From: Spirosomataceae bacterium TFI 002
Lineage (GTDB): Bacteria; Bacteroidota; Bacteroidia; Cytophagales; Spirosomataceae
Assembly (NCBI GenBank): GCA_900230115.1
Contig: LT907983.1
Location: forward strand, 3,921,001 to 3,985,000
Reading direction: 5' to 3'
Length of the DNA: 64,000 nucleotides
In this document: positions 7,947 to 18,056 of the stretch, piece by piece
How positions within the stretch are numbered: the stretch's first letter is position 1
Layout: each line of letters opens with the position of its first letter
Position numbers and translations under genes: made by a program
The notes under the pieces: model-generated
What the model saw: only the letters and a program-made list of their open reading frames with translations
Told to the model about the DNA's origin: nothing
Database searches by the model: none

Positions 7947-9215
7947 TTAAAATATTTTGGTAAAGCCATTGTTACTAATGGCAAGTACTTTCCCTTTTAG
8001 TTTTCGACCAATAAAAGGAGAGTTTTTGGAACGAGATAAAATGTCTTTTTCTTCAAAAGTCCATTCTACCGACTGATCAAAAATAGTTAGATTGGCTTTT
8101 GTGTTTTCTTGAATTGTATCCTGTTCAAGCCCCAATAACTCGTAGCCTTTAGTGAGTTTTTCAACTATTAATTCAGGAGAAAGGCCAACTTGAAGTAAAG
8201 AAGGTAATACTGTTTGTAATCCTATTGCTCCAAAATCCGCTAAGTCAAACTCACACTTCTTATGTTCTTCATCGAGTGGGTTGTGATCGCTCACAATGGC
8301 GTCAATGGTGCCATCTTCTAGGCCTTTTAGTAATGCTTTTTGATCCTTGCGAGTCCTAAGAGGAGGGCTCACTTTAAGGTTTGTATCGAAACTAAGGAGG
8401 TCATTGTCTGTAAAGGTTAAATGATGAGCAGCTACATCACAGCTTATTGGTAGTCCTTTAGCTTTTGCTCTTCTAATAAGTGATACACTTTCAGCCGTAG
8501 AAATACACGTAAAGTGTAAAAGAGGTGTCTCACTTTTGCATCCACTGTATTCAAGTAACTTGAGATCACGTTGTATCATTATTTCCTCAGCTGCAGAAGG
8601 AATTCCTTTTGTTCCTATTCTAGTACTGGCCTCACCTTCGTGCATTTGACCAAAAAGGGCAAGTGTAGGCTCTTCGGACTTATTAATGATCAAGGCTTTC
8701 TTTGGAGCAAGGTATTGTATTGTTTTTAGGAAAATATCAGCATTCCAAAGCGGATATAGCCCGTCTGAAAAAGCTACAGCTCCATTAGCATGCAAATCCC
8801 ACATTTCTGTAAAATCCTCTCCTTTGCAATTTTTGGTAATAGCTGCAACGGCATTTAGCTGTGTCAGGCTATTTTTCGAGAAGTTTTTAAAATAGGAGAT
8901 TGATTCTTTAGAGCTTATAATGGGTTCGGTGTTTGGCATTATTCCAAGATTGGAAAAGCCACCTGCCGCAGCCGCTGCACTTAAGCTTTCGAGGGTCTCC
9001 ATTGCCTCGTGTCCCGGTTCTTTGCTAAATGCTCGCATATCGCAAAACCCAATAGAAACGTAAAGGTCTTTGCCTTTAATTTCGCTAGCAGCAGTATCGT
9101 CTATCTTGCTTGCAATAGCCTTAATTTCTCCGTTATCTAGCAAGATATCCCTTGTTTTGAGATGATGGCTAGATCGAGGATCTACTATTTTAGCTTTGCG
9201 AATTATTACCTTCAT
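7947..9215 (-). CDS. pyrC: Dihydroorotase-like amidohydrolase lacking the HxH zinc ligands
   Basis: 422 residues, aligned end to end with type I dihydroorotases. The diagnostic DMHVHLREPG segment reads DMRAFSKEPG here (59-68), so both HxH zinc ligands are replaced (Arg61, Phe63). Other positions persist: AVAFSDG with Asp151, His234 in LLHFTCIST, AAHHLTF with His264/265, and Asp310 in SDHNP, although the second His of DHAPH is gone. It therefore resembles the inactive PyrC' type that supports aspartate transcarbamoylase in some bacteria, or a Bacteroidota-specific variant. It heads the run to phzF. The gcvH terminator ends only 2 nt before its ATG. Confidence 0.85.
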   Translation of the reverse strand: MKVIIRKAKIVDPRSSHHLKTRDILLDNGEIKAIASKIDDTAASEIKGKDLYVSIGFCDMRAFSKEPGHEAMETLESLSAAAAAGGFSNLGIMPNTEPIISSKESISYFKNFSKNSLTQLNAVAAITKNCKGEDFTEMWDLHANGAVAFSDGLYPLWNADIFLKTIQYLAPKKALIINKSEEPTLALFGQMHEGEASTRIGTKGIPSAAEEIMIQRDLKLLEYSGCKSETPLLHFTCISTAESVSLIRRAKAKGLPISCDVAAHHLTFTDNDLLSFDTNLKVSPPLRTRKDQKALLKGLEDGTIDAIVSDHNPLDEEHKKCEFDLADFGAIGLQTVLPSLLQVGLSPELIVEKLTKGYELLGLEQDTIQENTKANLTIFDQSVEWTFEEKDILSRSKNSPFIGRKLKGKVLAISNNGFTKIF

Positions 9216-9217
9216 TC

Positions 9218-9243
9218 AAAAAAAAAGCCTATTTACTAGGCTT
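9218..9243 (-). terminator. Intrinsic terminator after gcvH, abutting the pyrC-like start
   Basis: A 7-bp stem (AAGCCTA 9225-9231 with TAGGCTT 9237-9243) and 5-nt loop. On the minus strand, with the last two stem bases, it gives nine consecutive T. The T-tract ends 2 nt before the ATG of the dihydroorotase-like gene. Confidence 0.8.
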
Positions 9244-9248
9244 AAATT

Positions 9249-9632
9249 TTACTGTCCAATTAAAGATTTATAAGCTTCAACGGTTAATAGTTTTTCAACA
9301 TCCGCTGGGTCATTAATTTCCATTTTAATTAACCAACCTGCCTCGTATGGGTCTTCATTTACAAGTTCTGGTGCGTCAGCTAATTTTTCGTTTACTTCTA
9401 TTACTTTTCCAGAAACAGGAAGGAATAAATCAGAAACTGTTTTTACTGCCTCTATTGTTCCAAAAACCTCATTAGCTTCGAAGCTTTCACCTTCTGTTTC
9501 GATCTCCACATAAACGATGTCACCTAATTCGCCTTGGGCAAATGATGTGATACCTATGGTAGCTATGTTATTATCACCTAGCTTGATCCATTCGTGTTCT
9601 TCTGTATAGCGTAAGTTTTCTGGAAAATTCAT
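9249..9632 (-). CDS. gcvH: Glycine cleavage system H protein
   Basis: 127 residues from the ATG at 9632; the open frame extends 17 codons further but the family begins MNFPENLRYTEEHEWIK. The lipoyl-lysine site is in FGTIEAVKTVSDLF, and GELGDIVYVE and NEDPYEAGWLIK complete the pattern. The protein carries the aminomethyl group between the P, T and L proteins of glycine cleavage. I recall gcvH near sprA as common in Bacteroidota. An intrinsic terminator follows at once. Confidence 0.95.
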   Translation of the reverse strand: MNFPENLRYTEEHEWIKLGDNNIATIGITSFAQGELGDIVYVEIETEGESFEANEVFGTIEAVKTVSDLFLPVSGKVIEVNEKLADAPELVNEDPYEAGWLIKMEINDPADVEKLLTVEAYKSLIGQ

Positions 9633-9910
9633 TCTGTTAGTGTTAATTGCGACGCAAGTTAATTCATTTCTTTTTCTGATCAAATGATGGATTTGAAATA
9701 AGCTAGAATCTGTGAGTTCTTTGTGCCGTTTTTAATTTTTTCAATGGAGTTATAGTATTACAAGGGAGTAGAGGTATCCCAGTTTTATTAAATAACTAAA
9801 CTTCCATTTCTTCTGAAGGCATAGAATTGCATTTAAAGAATAAACAGCGAAAAAATAGTAGTTCAATTGTATAGAAACTCTCCGCTTTGCTGTTCACATT
9901 AAACTCCAAA
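9633..9910. other. Intergenic region between gcvH and sprA
   Basis: AT-rich, 278 bp. It should hold the gcvH promoter and the sprA transcript end, but I see no exact TAnnTTTG box and no clean terminator, only a weak AACAGC/GCTGTT pair with a very long loop. Confidence 0.5.
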
Positions 9911-12900
9911 CTAATCGGCCAAATTAAACCTCATGTTGATTCCTCCTACTGTCTGACTCCTTGCGAATGTAATAGAAGTGAACGGAAGGTTTTTGAAGTG
10001 CTCAATGTAGAAACTCATGCTCAGTTTTTTGTTAAACTGATACTGAACTTGTGGTCTCAACTGGAAGTTGTAATTTCCTTGAATAGGAATAACTTCGCCA
10101 TATGTTCCATCTTCTGCACTATTTGCATATTGAGAATCGAGTCTTCTTTGTAGTAGTTTTTGATCTCTCAATGTTAGGTCAAATCGGAAGTTAACGTCGT
10201 TTTTAAGAACAACCAAGTTGCCATCTCTCCCTCTGAACGGTAGTTTAATACCAGCTTTTTTGAATCCAAAACCAAAGTTGAGATCATCGGAAGTTTGTTC
10301 AGCTACTTGAGTATTACTCAAGTTAAGCGAAGCTCTTCGCTCTTTGTTATATCGAATGCTACCCGATATTTTGTTTTTCAAAGTAAACTGAACACCAATG
10401 AGGGGAGAATACCTCTCCTCCATAGTAATTGCACTCATAATGAATACGGGTAAGAAATAACTAACAGAGGTTCCATTTGACTCAAAAAGACTTGTTTGAT
10501 CACCCAATCGGTAATCTCTCACATCTAGGTTTACCAATCCTGCTCCGTATAGCAATGAACTTGTAAAGTTACCTACGCTATAAGTACTGTTATAACTGTG
10601 GTTCAATGTAAGTGACGAAAAAGCTTTATTGAATATTGGTAATTTCTCTAACCCACCATAGTCAATTCGCCAGTTGGGCATTGGGAATTGTAGAAATGGA
10701 TTAAACGTGTTTTTGCCCTTCTTTACTACTTTATCAAAAATATTGTCAACAGTGTTACCTGTGTAGGCTGCAAAGAAAGCAGGTATTAAAACATCTTGAG
10801 AGTTAGGATGGTATCCAGCATCTTCTCCACTACCGTTTATTTGATTTAACTTATCAATTACTAGCTGTCTGTTTGCTTTCATGTTCTCAAAAACCTCGTA
10901 ACGATAGTTGGTTTCTGGATTGTCATCCATTTTTTTGAAAACTGTTTTGAACGACCAGAAAGACATGCTAAAAGTACCATTTCGGAAAGGATTGCTTGCA
11001 CCGAAAGTTCCGTCCTGATCGGGTTTATAGATTTGCTGGTAACTATCTCCACGAGCGTAATTTCCTCTTATTTGCATCCTAAAGCCAGTCCATGGTTCAA
11101 GGTTTGTACTAAAGTCAAACTTTGTTTGGCGATTTTGAGTAAACGGATCGTTTCTCACTCTACTTTCGGAGAGCCAACCATTCTGAGCAAATTGATTAAG
11201 GTCTGCTTTTTGACTACCAAACATGGCGAAACCTAAGCCGGGTGCTTGAGAGCCTTTGGCAAGACCAAGTAAGTTTGGAGTTTCTAAAAAGCCTGGTAAA
11301 ATTGTTCCTTCTGTTCGCACAAAGTTAAAATTCACTCCACGCACGGTCATGAGCAATCGAGTAAATTTCTTCAACAAGTCCGAAGTCTGTAAAGTAACTT
11401 CATCTTCTACACCAGGGGCTCTAGAGAAGCGTTCTTTTGGAGCGTCTGGAGAGTTGGCGAAACGAAGGTATTTCAATTTGTTATAAAGCCTTACAAGGTC
11501 GATTTGGCCTTGGAAAGCATACTCTCTATTGTTCTCAATGAAATTACCAAACTGGATATTATCCGAATCAGTAATACTAGTGCCCTGGTCAAAGTCCCAC
11601 GAGTTTGCTCTAAAGATGTAATCTGCATTAAATCTTGCATCGGACTTGATCCAATCCAAAAGGAAGAACTTGTCTAAAGGAATGGCATATGTAGCTTGAA
11701 TAGATTGCTTAAAGTAATTCGCTCTACCGAAACTCTTCAAGTTATCCCAAACTGCTTCTTTGTCTTTTTCTCCATAAGGCTCGTCAATTAAGCTACGCAT
11801 TTGAGCACTATAATTGAAATTAATAGATTTAGTGAAATCCCATTGCACATCATAAAATCTGTTGGTATTAAAGAATTTTATAAAGTTGGGATCTACACCC
11901 GCTGTACCTAATTCTGCATTTCTATACTGTGTTTTGATAAAACTTCTATCAAAATCTGTTCGGAAAGCGAAAAGGTTTGGAATAGGGGAGAAGTTGAAAT
12001 CTTTCACCCACTTTCTAGATGGTTTTTCTAATGCTTTGCTACTTTTAAAAGGCTCCCAAAGTATTTGCTTTGGACTAAACTCATATGCCAATGCTCCTTT
12101 TTGTTGTTCTGAGGCATATTCCTCAATCAAAACATTGCTTCTTCTAAGGCTGTTTTGAGCGTATGAAAAAGAGAAGTTTTCAATATCGTACAGATGTGCT
12201 TTTGCCGCAGGGTCAGTCTGTATTTTACGAACATTGGCAAGGTTGAATCCTTTGTTCACTGTTTGGTCTATAACTAAGTCTCTGTAGGCCTGTCTCTCTG
12301 CTTCTGTATCGAATTGTAGTAATGATCGCTCTAATACAATGTCAGGATCGAGAGGATTAAAATGAGGCTTGATCGTTTGCTGATCATAGTTCATAAATAA
12401 AGGAATACTCCATCCCCACTTCTCAGGCATAAACTTGTCCAGTTCAAGAGTAGAAGCAACTCCAAAACCCTGTGCAGTTTCTCTCGATCTCGCAGAAATA
12501 CCACTTTGAACTCCCCCAAAACCGAAGGTATTCATATTTCCACTTATCGATATATTTCCAATATCTGCAAGCTTAATATCCGCGTTGATTACTCCAGCTT
12601 CACCTTTAGTTTGGTCAAAACCATTTGCTCTCAATTCATTTACCCAAATTGAGAAGCTTTCTGGTGAGCCTATTTCGGTTCCATTTTTAGGATTACTAGC
12701 ACCAACCATCCAAACCAATGCATTGCTAAAGTCAGGATTACCTACGACTGTAAAGCGATAAGTTCTTTGAACATCTTCATCAAGATAGTTTCTACCTGTA
12801 ATGGTGATTTCTTTGGTATATGGTTTATCAAGAGCTACATCACCTTGGCCTAAATCTCTATTTCTTGAGATTTTAAGATCGCGTAAATCATCTAAAGCAA

Positions 12901-15900
12901 AGTCGAATTCGTTTTCTTCTGGCCATATTTCGTCTACAACTCCACTGTTTCCATTGACGGTTGCTTTAAGTTTAGGTATTTCTACTTCGTAATAATTAGT
13001 TTTAAGGTCTGTACCAAAGCGAATAAAAGCACCACCAAGGTCTGCATTAGATTGGTTTTGCATGTGTACAAACATCTTGATTCGCTTGTACATGTTAAGA
13101 TCCAATTTCGTGTTTTTGAAAATACCTCTTTTGTCTCCGTCCTTAAGATTAGTAACCGACATGCTAACCGACTGCTCATTAAACTGACGGAAAATTTGCT
13201 GAGTAAGATCTCTATCTCTGATAAACCCAGGAGGAACCACATATGGAGTTTGGCCGTCCTTTACGTTACATTCTCCTTCTTCTGTACATCCATTTTCTTC
13301 AACAGAAACGGTCGTTACTTTGAAATCAGCATCATATGGTTCTGGAGTATCAAGTATAGTATTGCTATTCAGGTCTTGGGTATATGTTCTGTAGGAATTG
13401 GCAACCAATTGTAATGCCGCAAAACGAAGAACTACTGGTTGTTCCCATTCGGTCATGAGCATTCTCATGAACCTGATTGATTTAAAACCTGTAATGCCAC
13501 CTTTGGTTCCTGTTGCTTGTCTAATTGGAATTCGGAAGAGGTACCATTCGGCGTCACCTGCTGCTATTACCTTATCAACAATATATTTATTGCCAACTTG
13601 TAAGTCACCTGGCTTTAATGATACTTCGTACTCATGATAACTTTCTACATCATTAATGGTATTATCCTCATTGATATCTTCTTTGTCGGCTTGAACTGTT
13701 GCCGCTGCTGAGATATTTTGAGTTTCGGTAATTACCGGTGAGTTATTCTCCATACCAAGGTAGTTTTTATACCTTTTTACAAGGAAATCGCTATCGGTAA
13801 AACTTGGATCTAAGAAGAATTTGAAATCATCGGCAGATGGGTCAGCCTCTATTTCTGCACGAACATCTGAATCCACATTGATATTGTCCAAAAAGTTTTT
13901 AATGTGTGGGAATTCTCTTTCTCTCGAATTTTTCAAGCCTTCGAGACCTACGTCTTGTTGTTCTCTTGCTCTTTCGGCATTATCAAATGCATCAGTTACG
14001 AACTGAGTTCTCGGAGCACTTCCCCAAGATGTACTATCCGCTTGGCGACCAGTAGAATCATATGGAGGGATACCATTTTCAAAGTTAAATCGGCTATCGG
14101 GAATTACATCCTCGGAGATATCTCCTAGATGAAAAACGAGTTTTCCGCCAGTTGTGTTGGCTTTGTCAAATACTCCGTCTCTTACCTTGTATTTGGTATT
14201 GTTTTCGTCAAGTTGTGGAGGGAATGGATTTAGCATCCAAAATTCTAAATACTCTACATTTGAATTGTCAAAATCGGCATCAAATGTAATTCCACGCATC
14301 ACTGCCCCAAAATTCTCTTTAGGGTTTGGCAGTAAGCCTTTTGTATTCAGATTTGGGTTATAGTTATACATTCCACGCTCTTGCGGGAAATAAGATATGT
14401 CTAAGATTGTGGTGGGTATCTGTTGTCCCAATACCGGTCTTGATCTTCCAGGGAAAATATCTTGAATTTGAAATGCTCTTTCAAAAAGGTTATTGTTGGC
14501 TGCATCTGTTACTGCTCTAGGAAGTACAGTTCCTTGGCCAAATCCAGTTAGATAGGTTGAAACATCTACAGAATAAGCTGCAATTTTAGCTCTTTTGTAG
14601 TTGTAACCATAAATGGGAGTGGTTCTTACGTTAAAATCATCCGGAGTACTTCCGAGTCTCCAACGTTGTGGTTGGCGTGTAAGGTCATTGATTGTCCTTG
14701 CACCTTCAAAATCGTCAATCATGGCATTGCCATTGACACGCTTGTCGTTTACTCCCGGAATAAGCTGAGCAAATTCTGCACTTAAAAGAATGCTAGAAGG
14801 TTCTTTGGTTTGAATCAAAGGAAGTTTATCCAAAATTCGAGTAAAGCCGTTTCCTTCTTTTTTGAAGTTTACATCTAATCCCCAAAGCGTATTATTTATA
14901 GGTTCGTTTCCAATGGCAGTACGTGTTAAGAAACCTGGAGTGTTTTCTTTCAAATCCATGTAAGTTCCACCAATTCGTAATGCTGGACTTACTGTATAGT
15001 CAAATCGAACACCAAAAAGTCTACGTATTTGAGTTTGAAATAAATCTGGTCTTTCGTAATCTACTCTTATGGTTCTTCCAGAAGCCAGAATACTAGGATT
15101 GATTAACCTTATTCTTCCAATTTGAGTATCTACTTGGTAATCAACTCCTTCTTGAAGTTGGGATCCGCCAGAATACACTCTAACAGCACCACCACTCGCT
15201 CCAAGAGGTAATGGAATGTCTTTGCTCGATGACTGAACCGAACCTTTAATGAAAAACTTGTTTTTAACATTGACTTGCTGTGCATCTGTTAATGTTTTGT
15301 CATAAAGCTCCTGAAAAACATACTTTGTTTTTAGGCGTTCATCCGTAAGATAATTATTCAGATACGAACCGAATGGCTCAAGTTGAGGGAAAATAATTGC
15401 TCCTTGCAGCTCATTGATAGTAATGTTTTCAACGTAGTCAAAATTGCCATCCTTTTGTCTGTCGTTATTATAATTCAGTTTATCGAGACCCAAAATTTCA
15501 ATTAATGGAATTTCATTTAAACTAGATTCAGGTAGGTTTGGACTATCGAGACCAGTTGCATCATCTTTATAGATGACTCTTAATTGAAAACCTTCTCTTT
15601 CTATTTGACCTTGCGAAAGGCTATAGACATTTTTCATCATTAAATCCCACATCGGGTTGTCCAATCGGTTTCTAATGGTAGATGATTTTAACATTTTTAA
15701 TGCTACAACCTCTTCTTCTGCTCTAATGGAATAGTCTTCGGTTAATTCCCCTACTTTATAGCTCTTGCCATTGTAAACGTATTCGTAAGCAACTGCTAAA
15801 ATTTCATCGTTTCTGAGGGGAGTTAGTAGCGATAAGTATCCAAGTTGAGGATGAAACTGAAATTCGCGGTCAGTTAATCTCTTTGCTCCTCTTAAAATTT

Positions 15901-17320
15901 CAAAATCAATCCCTTTGCTTAAGCCCTGTTGTTCAAGTGTAATATTGGTATTATCAATTCTTCTGAAGTTTACGTCTTGGCTTTGAAGTAAATCTCCTAA
16001 ACTATTCGAGGTGTTTGAAGCAACATTATTTGGTAAGTTGTTAGATGTTACGCTAGTACTAAAAGGATTTCCTTCACCTAAATCAGCCAAACCAACTAGG
16101 TTTCGCATACTTCCTACCGTTTTGGTTCTGTTGGTAACGTAAACTTCTACTCTTGTGATAAGAGCTTGAGAAGTAACCATTGGAAGGTTTTTAAGGCTTG
16201 CTTCGTATTGATCTCTGAAAAAGTGAGAAAGGAAAAAGTGTTTGTTTTCGTCGTAGTTATCCGCTCTTATTTCAAACGGACGGCTTTGGTTTCCTCCGCT
16301 AATGAAAATTGATTCTGTTCGTGAGGTTTGCTGAGCGAGAACAGTAGTAATATCTAGTTTTCCAAACCTTAATCCGGCTTTTAAACCCATCAATTTATCA
16401 ACACCTGGAATTAACTGACTTCTTAATGGAAAACTCACATTTCCCAATTCTATTGATTGAAGAATATCTTCAGGTTCGTTTTGGAAATTAAGTTTGAATT
16501 GGTTTTCAAAAGAAAATGCAGATTTGGTGTCAATATTTCCAAGGATATTTACCTTATCCCTTGCCTGCTTTCCAGCTCCCATTAGCCCGCCAAGGGTTTT
16601 GCCCAGTTTGCTTAAATCTTCGGCAGAGTTTCCTTGATTTGGATTGCCTGTGTTTCCATTAAAATCACCATTGCCCCCAGAGTTATTGAAAAGGCTATTG
16701 AAATTGACACTTATTTGCTGATCGAAATCAAAAATTGGTCGCCTCCATTGCTGAATAGGTAGTTGTGGGTTGGCATTAAAACTAGTACCAAACCTCACAT
16801 CGGCAGATATAAATCCATTTGGTTTAAACTCTGGTGCTTTTCCACCAAATATTCTATCTACAATTGGGTTTTTTTTGAGCAAAGGTTTTAAGCCTCTACC
16901 ACTCGTATTTGAGTTACCGTCTTGCATTCGCTCATAATCTCTGAGGATGCTTTTTCGCACAGCGACGTTTTGAAGGCTCGAATATTCATTGAAAGTCATT
17001 GCCTGAGGGAGCTTATGGTTTAGCTCGCTTCCTAGCTTTTCTTCTATGTTTATATTTTCACTTTGTGGTTGGAAAAATATCCTCGTTTGAAGGCTATCAA
17101 CATTCAGTTTTAAGAATGGAGATTTTGATAAATCATAAGTAAAAGAGTTTAAATAGCTGTCTTTCCAGCGATATACTGGGGCAAATCCTCCTCGCGAGAT
17201 GCTATCAACTGTACCAGTAGTTCGAGTCACGTTTTGAGCCAATAGCTCGGCGTTAAAACTGACTAAAACAGTAAAGGTTATTAAGAGGAAATATTTTAAA
17301 TGAGTACTCTTTATTAGCAT
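9911..17320 (-). CDS. sprA: T9SS outer-membrane translocon SprA
   Basis: 2469 residues, close to known SprA proteins (about 2400). A signal peptide spans residues 1-29 (FLLITFTVLVSFNAELLAQ). The rest is β-rich, with SprA landmarks such as YNYKRAKIAAYSVD, YFPQERGMYNYNP, the aromatic PQRWRLGSTPDD stretch and a terminal β-strand ending NMRFNLAD. SprA forms the very large single-polypeptide barrel through which type IX cargo leaves the cell, and is needed for gliding adhesin export. The cargo-type protein at 30075 fits a working system. ruvA lies upstream on the same strand with a 102-bp gap. Confidence 0.96.
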   Translation of the reverse strand: MLIKSTHLKYFLLITFTVLVSFNAELLAQNVTRTTGTVDSISRGGFAPVYRWKDSYLNSFTYDLSKSPFLKLNVDSLQTRIFFQPQSENINIEEKLGSELNHKLPQAMTFNEYSSLQNVAVRKSILRDYERMQDGNSNTSGRGLKPLLKKNPIVDRIFGGKAPEFKPNGFISADVRFGTSFNANPQLPIQQWRRPIFDFDQQISVNFNSLFNNSGGNGDFNGNTGNPNQGNSAEDLSKLGKTLGGLMGAGKQARDKVNILGNIDTKSAFSFENQFKLNFQNEPEDILQSIELGNVSFPLRSQLIPGVDKLMGLKAGLRFGKLDITTVLAQQTSRTESIFISGGNQSRPFEIRADNYDENKHFFLSHFFRDQYEASLKNLPMVTSQALITRVEVYVTNRTKTVGSMRNLVGLADLGEGNPFSTSVTSNNLPNNVASNTSNSLGDLLQSQDVNFRRIDNTNITLEQQGLSKGIDFEILRGAKRLTDREFQFHPQLGYLSLLTPLRNDEILAVAYEYVYNGKSYKVGELTEDYSIRAEEEVVALKMLKSSTIRNRLDNPMWDLMMKNVYSLSQGQIEREGFQLRVIYKDDATGLDSPNLPESSLNEIPLIEILGLDKLNYNNDRQKDGNFDYVENITINELQGAIIFPQLEPFGSYLNNYLTDERLKTKYVFQELYDKTLTDAQQVNVKNKFFIKGSVQSSSKDIPLPLGASGGAVRVYSGGSQLQEGVDYQVDTQIGRIRLINPSILASGRTIRVDYERPDLFQTQIRRLFGVRFDYTVSPALRIGGTYMDLKENTPGFLTRTAIGNEPINNTLWGLDVNFKKEGNGFTRILDKLPLIQTKEPSSILLSAEFAQLIPGVNDKRVNGNAMIDDFEGARTINDLTRQPQRWRLGSTPDDFNVRTTPIYGYNYKRAKIAAYSVDVSTYLTGFGQGTVLPRAVTDAANNNLFERAFQIQDIFPGRSRPVLGQQIPTTILDISYFPQERGMYNYNPNLNTKGLLPNPKENFGAVMRGITFDADFDNSNVEYLEFWMLNPFPPQLDENNTKYKVRDGVFDKANTTGGKLVFHLGDISEDVIPDSRFNFENGIPPYDSTGRQADSTSWGSAPRTQFVTDAFDNAERAREQQDVGLEGLKNSREREFPHIKNFLDNINVDSDVRAEIEADPSADDFKFFLDPSFTDSDFLVKRYKNYLGMENNSPVITETQNISAAATVQADKEDINEDNTINDVESYHEYEVSLKPGDLQVGNKYIVDKVIAAGDAEWYLFRIPIRQATGTKGGITGFKSIRFMRMLMTEWEQPVVLRFAALQLVANSYRTYTQDLNSNTILDTPEPYDADFKVTTVSVEENGCTEEGECNVKDGQTPYVVPPGFIRDRDLTQQIFRQFNEQSVSMSVTNLKDGDKRGIFKNTKLDLNMYKRIKMFVHMQNQSNADLGGAFIRFGTDLKTNYYEVEIPKLKATVNGNSGVVDEIWPEENEFDFALDDLRDLKISRNRDLGQGDVALDKPYTKEITITGRNYLDEDVQRTYRFTVVGNPDFSNALVWMVGASNPKNGTEIGSPESFSIWVNELRANGFDQTKGEAGVINADIKLADIGNISISGNMNTFGFGGVQSGISARSRETAQGFGVASTLELDKFMPEKWGWSIPLFMNYDQQTIKPHFNPLDPDIVLERSLLQFDTEAERQAYRDLVIDQTVNKGFNLANVRKIQTDPAAKAHLYDIENFSFSYAQNSLRRSNVLIEEYASEQQKGALAYEFSPKQILWEPFKSSKALEKPSRKWVKDFNFSPIPNLFAFRTDFDRSFIKTQYRNAELGTAGVDPNFIKFFNTNRFYDVQWDFTKSINFNYSAQMRSLIDEPYGEKDKEAVWDNLKSFGRANYFKQSIQATYAIPLDKFFLLDWIKSDARFNADYIFRANSWDFDQGTSITDSDNIQFGNFIENNREYAFQGQIDLVRLYNKLKYLRFANSPDAPKERFSRAPGVEDEVTLQTSDLLKKFTRLLMTVRGVNFNFVRTEGTILPGFLETPNLLGLAKGSQAPGLGFAMFGSQKADLNQFAQNGWLSESRVRNDPFTQNRQTKFDFSTNLEPWTGFRMQIRGNYARGDSYQQIYKPDQDGTFGASNPFRNGTFSMSFWSFKTVFKKMDDNPETNYRYEVFENMKANRQLVIDKLNQINGSGEDAGYHPNSQDVLIPAFFAAYTGNTVDNIFDKVVKKGKNTFNPFLQFPMPNWRIDYGGLEKLPIFNKAFSSLTLNHSYNSTYSVGNFTSSLLYGAGLVNLDVRDYRLGDQTSLFESNGTSVSYFLPVFIMSAITMEERYSPLIGVQFTLKNKISGSIRYNKERRASLNLSNTQVAEQTSDDLNFGFGFKKAGIKLPFRGRDGNLVVLKNDVNFRFDLTLRDQKLLQRRLDSQYANSAEDGTYGEVIPIQGNYNFQLRPQVQYQFNKKLSMSFYIEHFKNLPFTSITFARSQTVGGINMRFNLAD

Positions 17321-17422
17321 ACAGAATTGACTGCAGGTGCTTTAAATGATTAGTATGTATTGATAGTAAACGTCGAAAATCTTGCCAATATTCTATACAT
17401 TCCTTAGAAAAGCAATTGTTTT

Positions 17423-18016
17423 TTATCGAAGGGCAAGTTTAATGAGTTCTTCGAGGGTGATATCACCTCCGCTTCTTCTCAAGATTGTATCCACATTTTT
17501 CTCTGCTGCTGACTTAGGAATCCCCAATGTTGTAAGGGCAGTAAGTGCTTCACTCCTTAGACTTAAATTAGCAGAGGCAAACACCGTAGGATTTACTCCT
17601 GTAGCTGTTATTTCCTTTTTGAGCTTATCTTTTAGCTCAATAATGGCTCTTTGGGCTGTTTTGGCTCCTATACCTTTTACTCCCTGAATAACTTTTACAT
17701 CTTCCGAAATTATGGCTTGAATAATCTCACCCGATGAAAGTGAAGATAGCATCACAAGAGCAGTATTTGGTCCTATTCCTGAAACAGAAATTAAGTGATT
17801 AAAAAGTTCTTTTTCTTCAATTTGGGAAAAGCCGTACAGTGTTTGAGAATCTTCTCTTACCACCAAAAGCGTGTGTAATTGAACTGATTCTTCTGTTTTG
17901 TCGAGTGCTGCGTAGGTTTGAAGCGAGATTTTAACTTCATAGCCAACTCCTTGCACGTCTATTAAAACGTAGGTAGGGTCTTTATGGGCTAATCGTCCTT
18001 TAAGAAAAGCTATCAT
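17423..18016 (-). CDS. ruvA: Holliday junction branch migration protein RuvA
   Basis: 197 residues: an N-terminal OB fold (MIAFLKGRLAHKDPTYVLIDVQGVGYEV), two helix-hairpin-helix motifs (LISVSGIGPNTALVML and IQGVKGIGAKTAQRAI), and a C-terminal domain ending GDITLEELIKLALR that contacts RuvB. RuvA binds four-way junctions and loads RuvB. ruvC is far away at 50515, and ruvB is not in the window. The gene is co-directional with sprA. Confidence 0.96.
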   Translation of the reverse strand: MIAFLKGRLAHKDPTYVLIDVQGVGYEVKISLQTYAALDKTEESVQLHTLLVVREDSQTLYGFSQIEEKELFNHLISVSGIGPNTALVMLSSLSSGEIIQAIISEDVKVIQGVKGIGAKTAQRAIIELKDKLKKEITATGVNPTVFASANLSLRSEALTALTTLGIPKSAAEKNVDTILRRSGGDITLEELIKLALR

Positions 18017-18056
18017 TTGGGCTCATTAGGTAAGTCACAAATATAGCAATTCGAGC

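Noticed and set aside
9633-9683. 17-codon extension of gcvH
   Set aside because: H proteins begin close to MNFPENLRYTEEHEW; the extension has no family match.
9887-17320. Numerous plus-strand ORFs of 60-120 codons inside sprA
   Set aside because: They are antisense shadows of a 2469-codon gene with clear family identity and have no independent signals.
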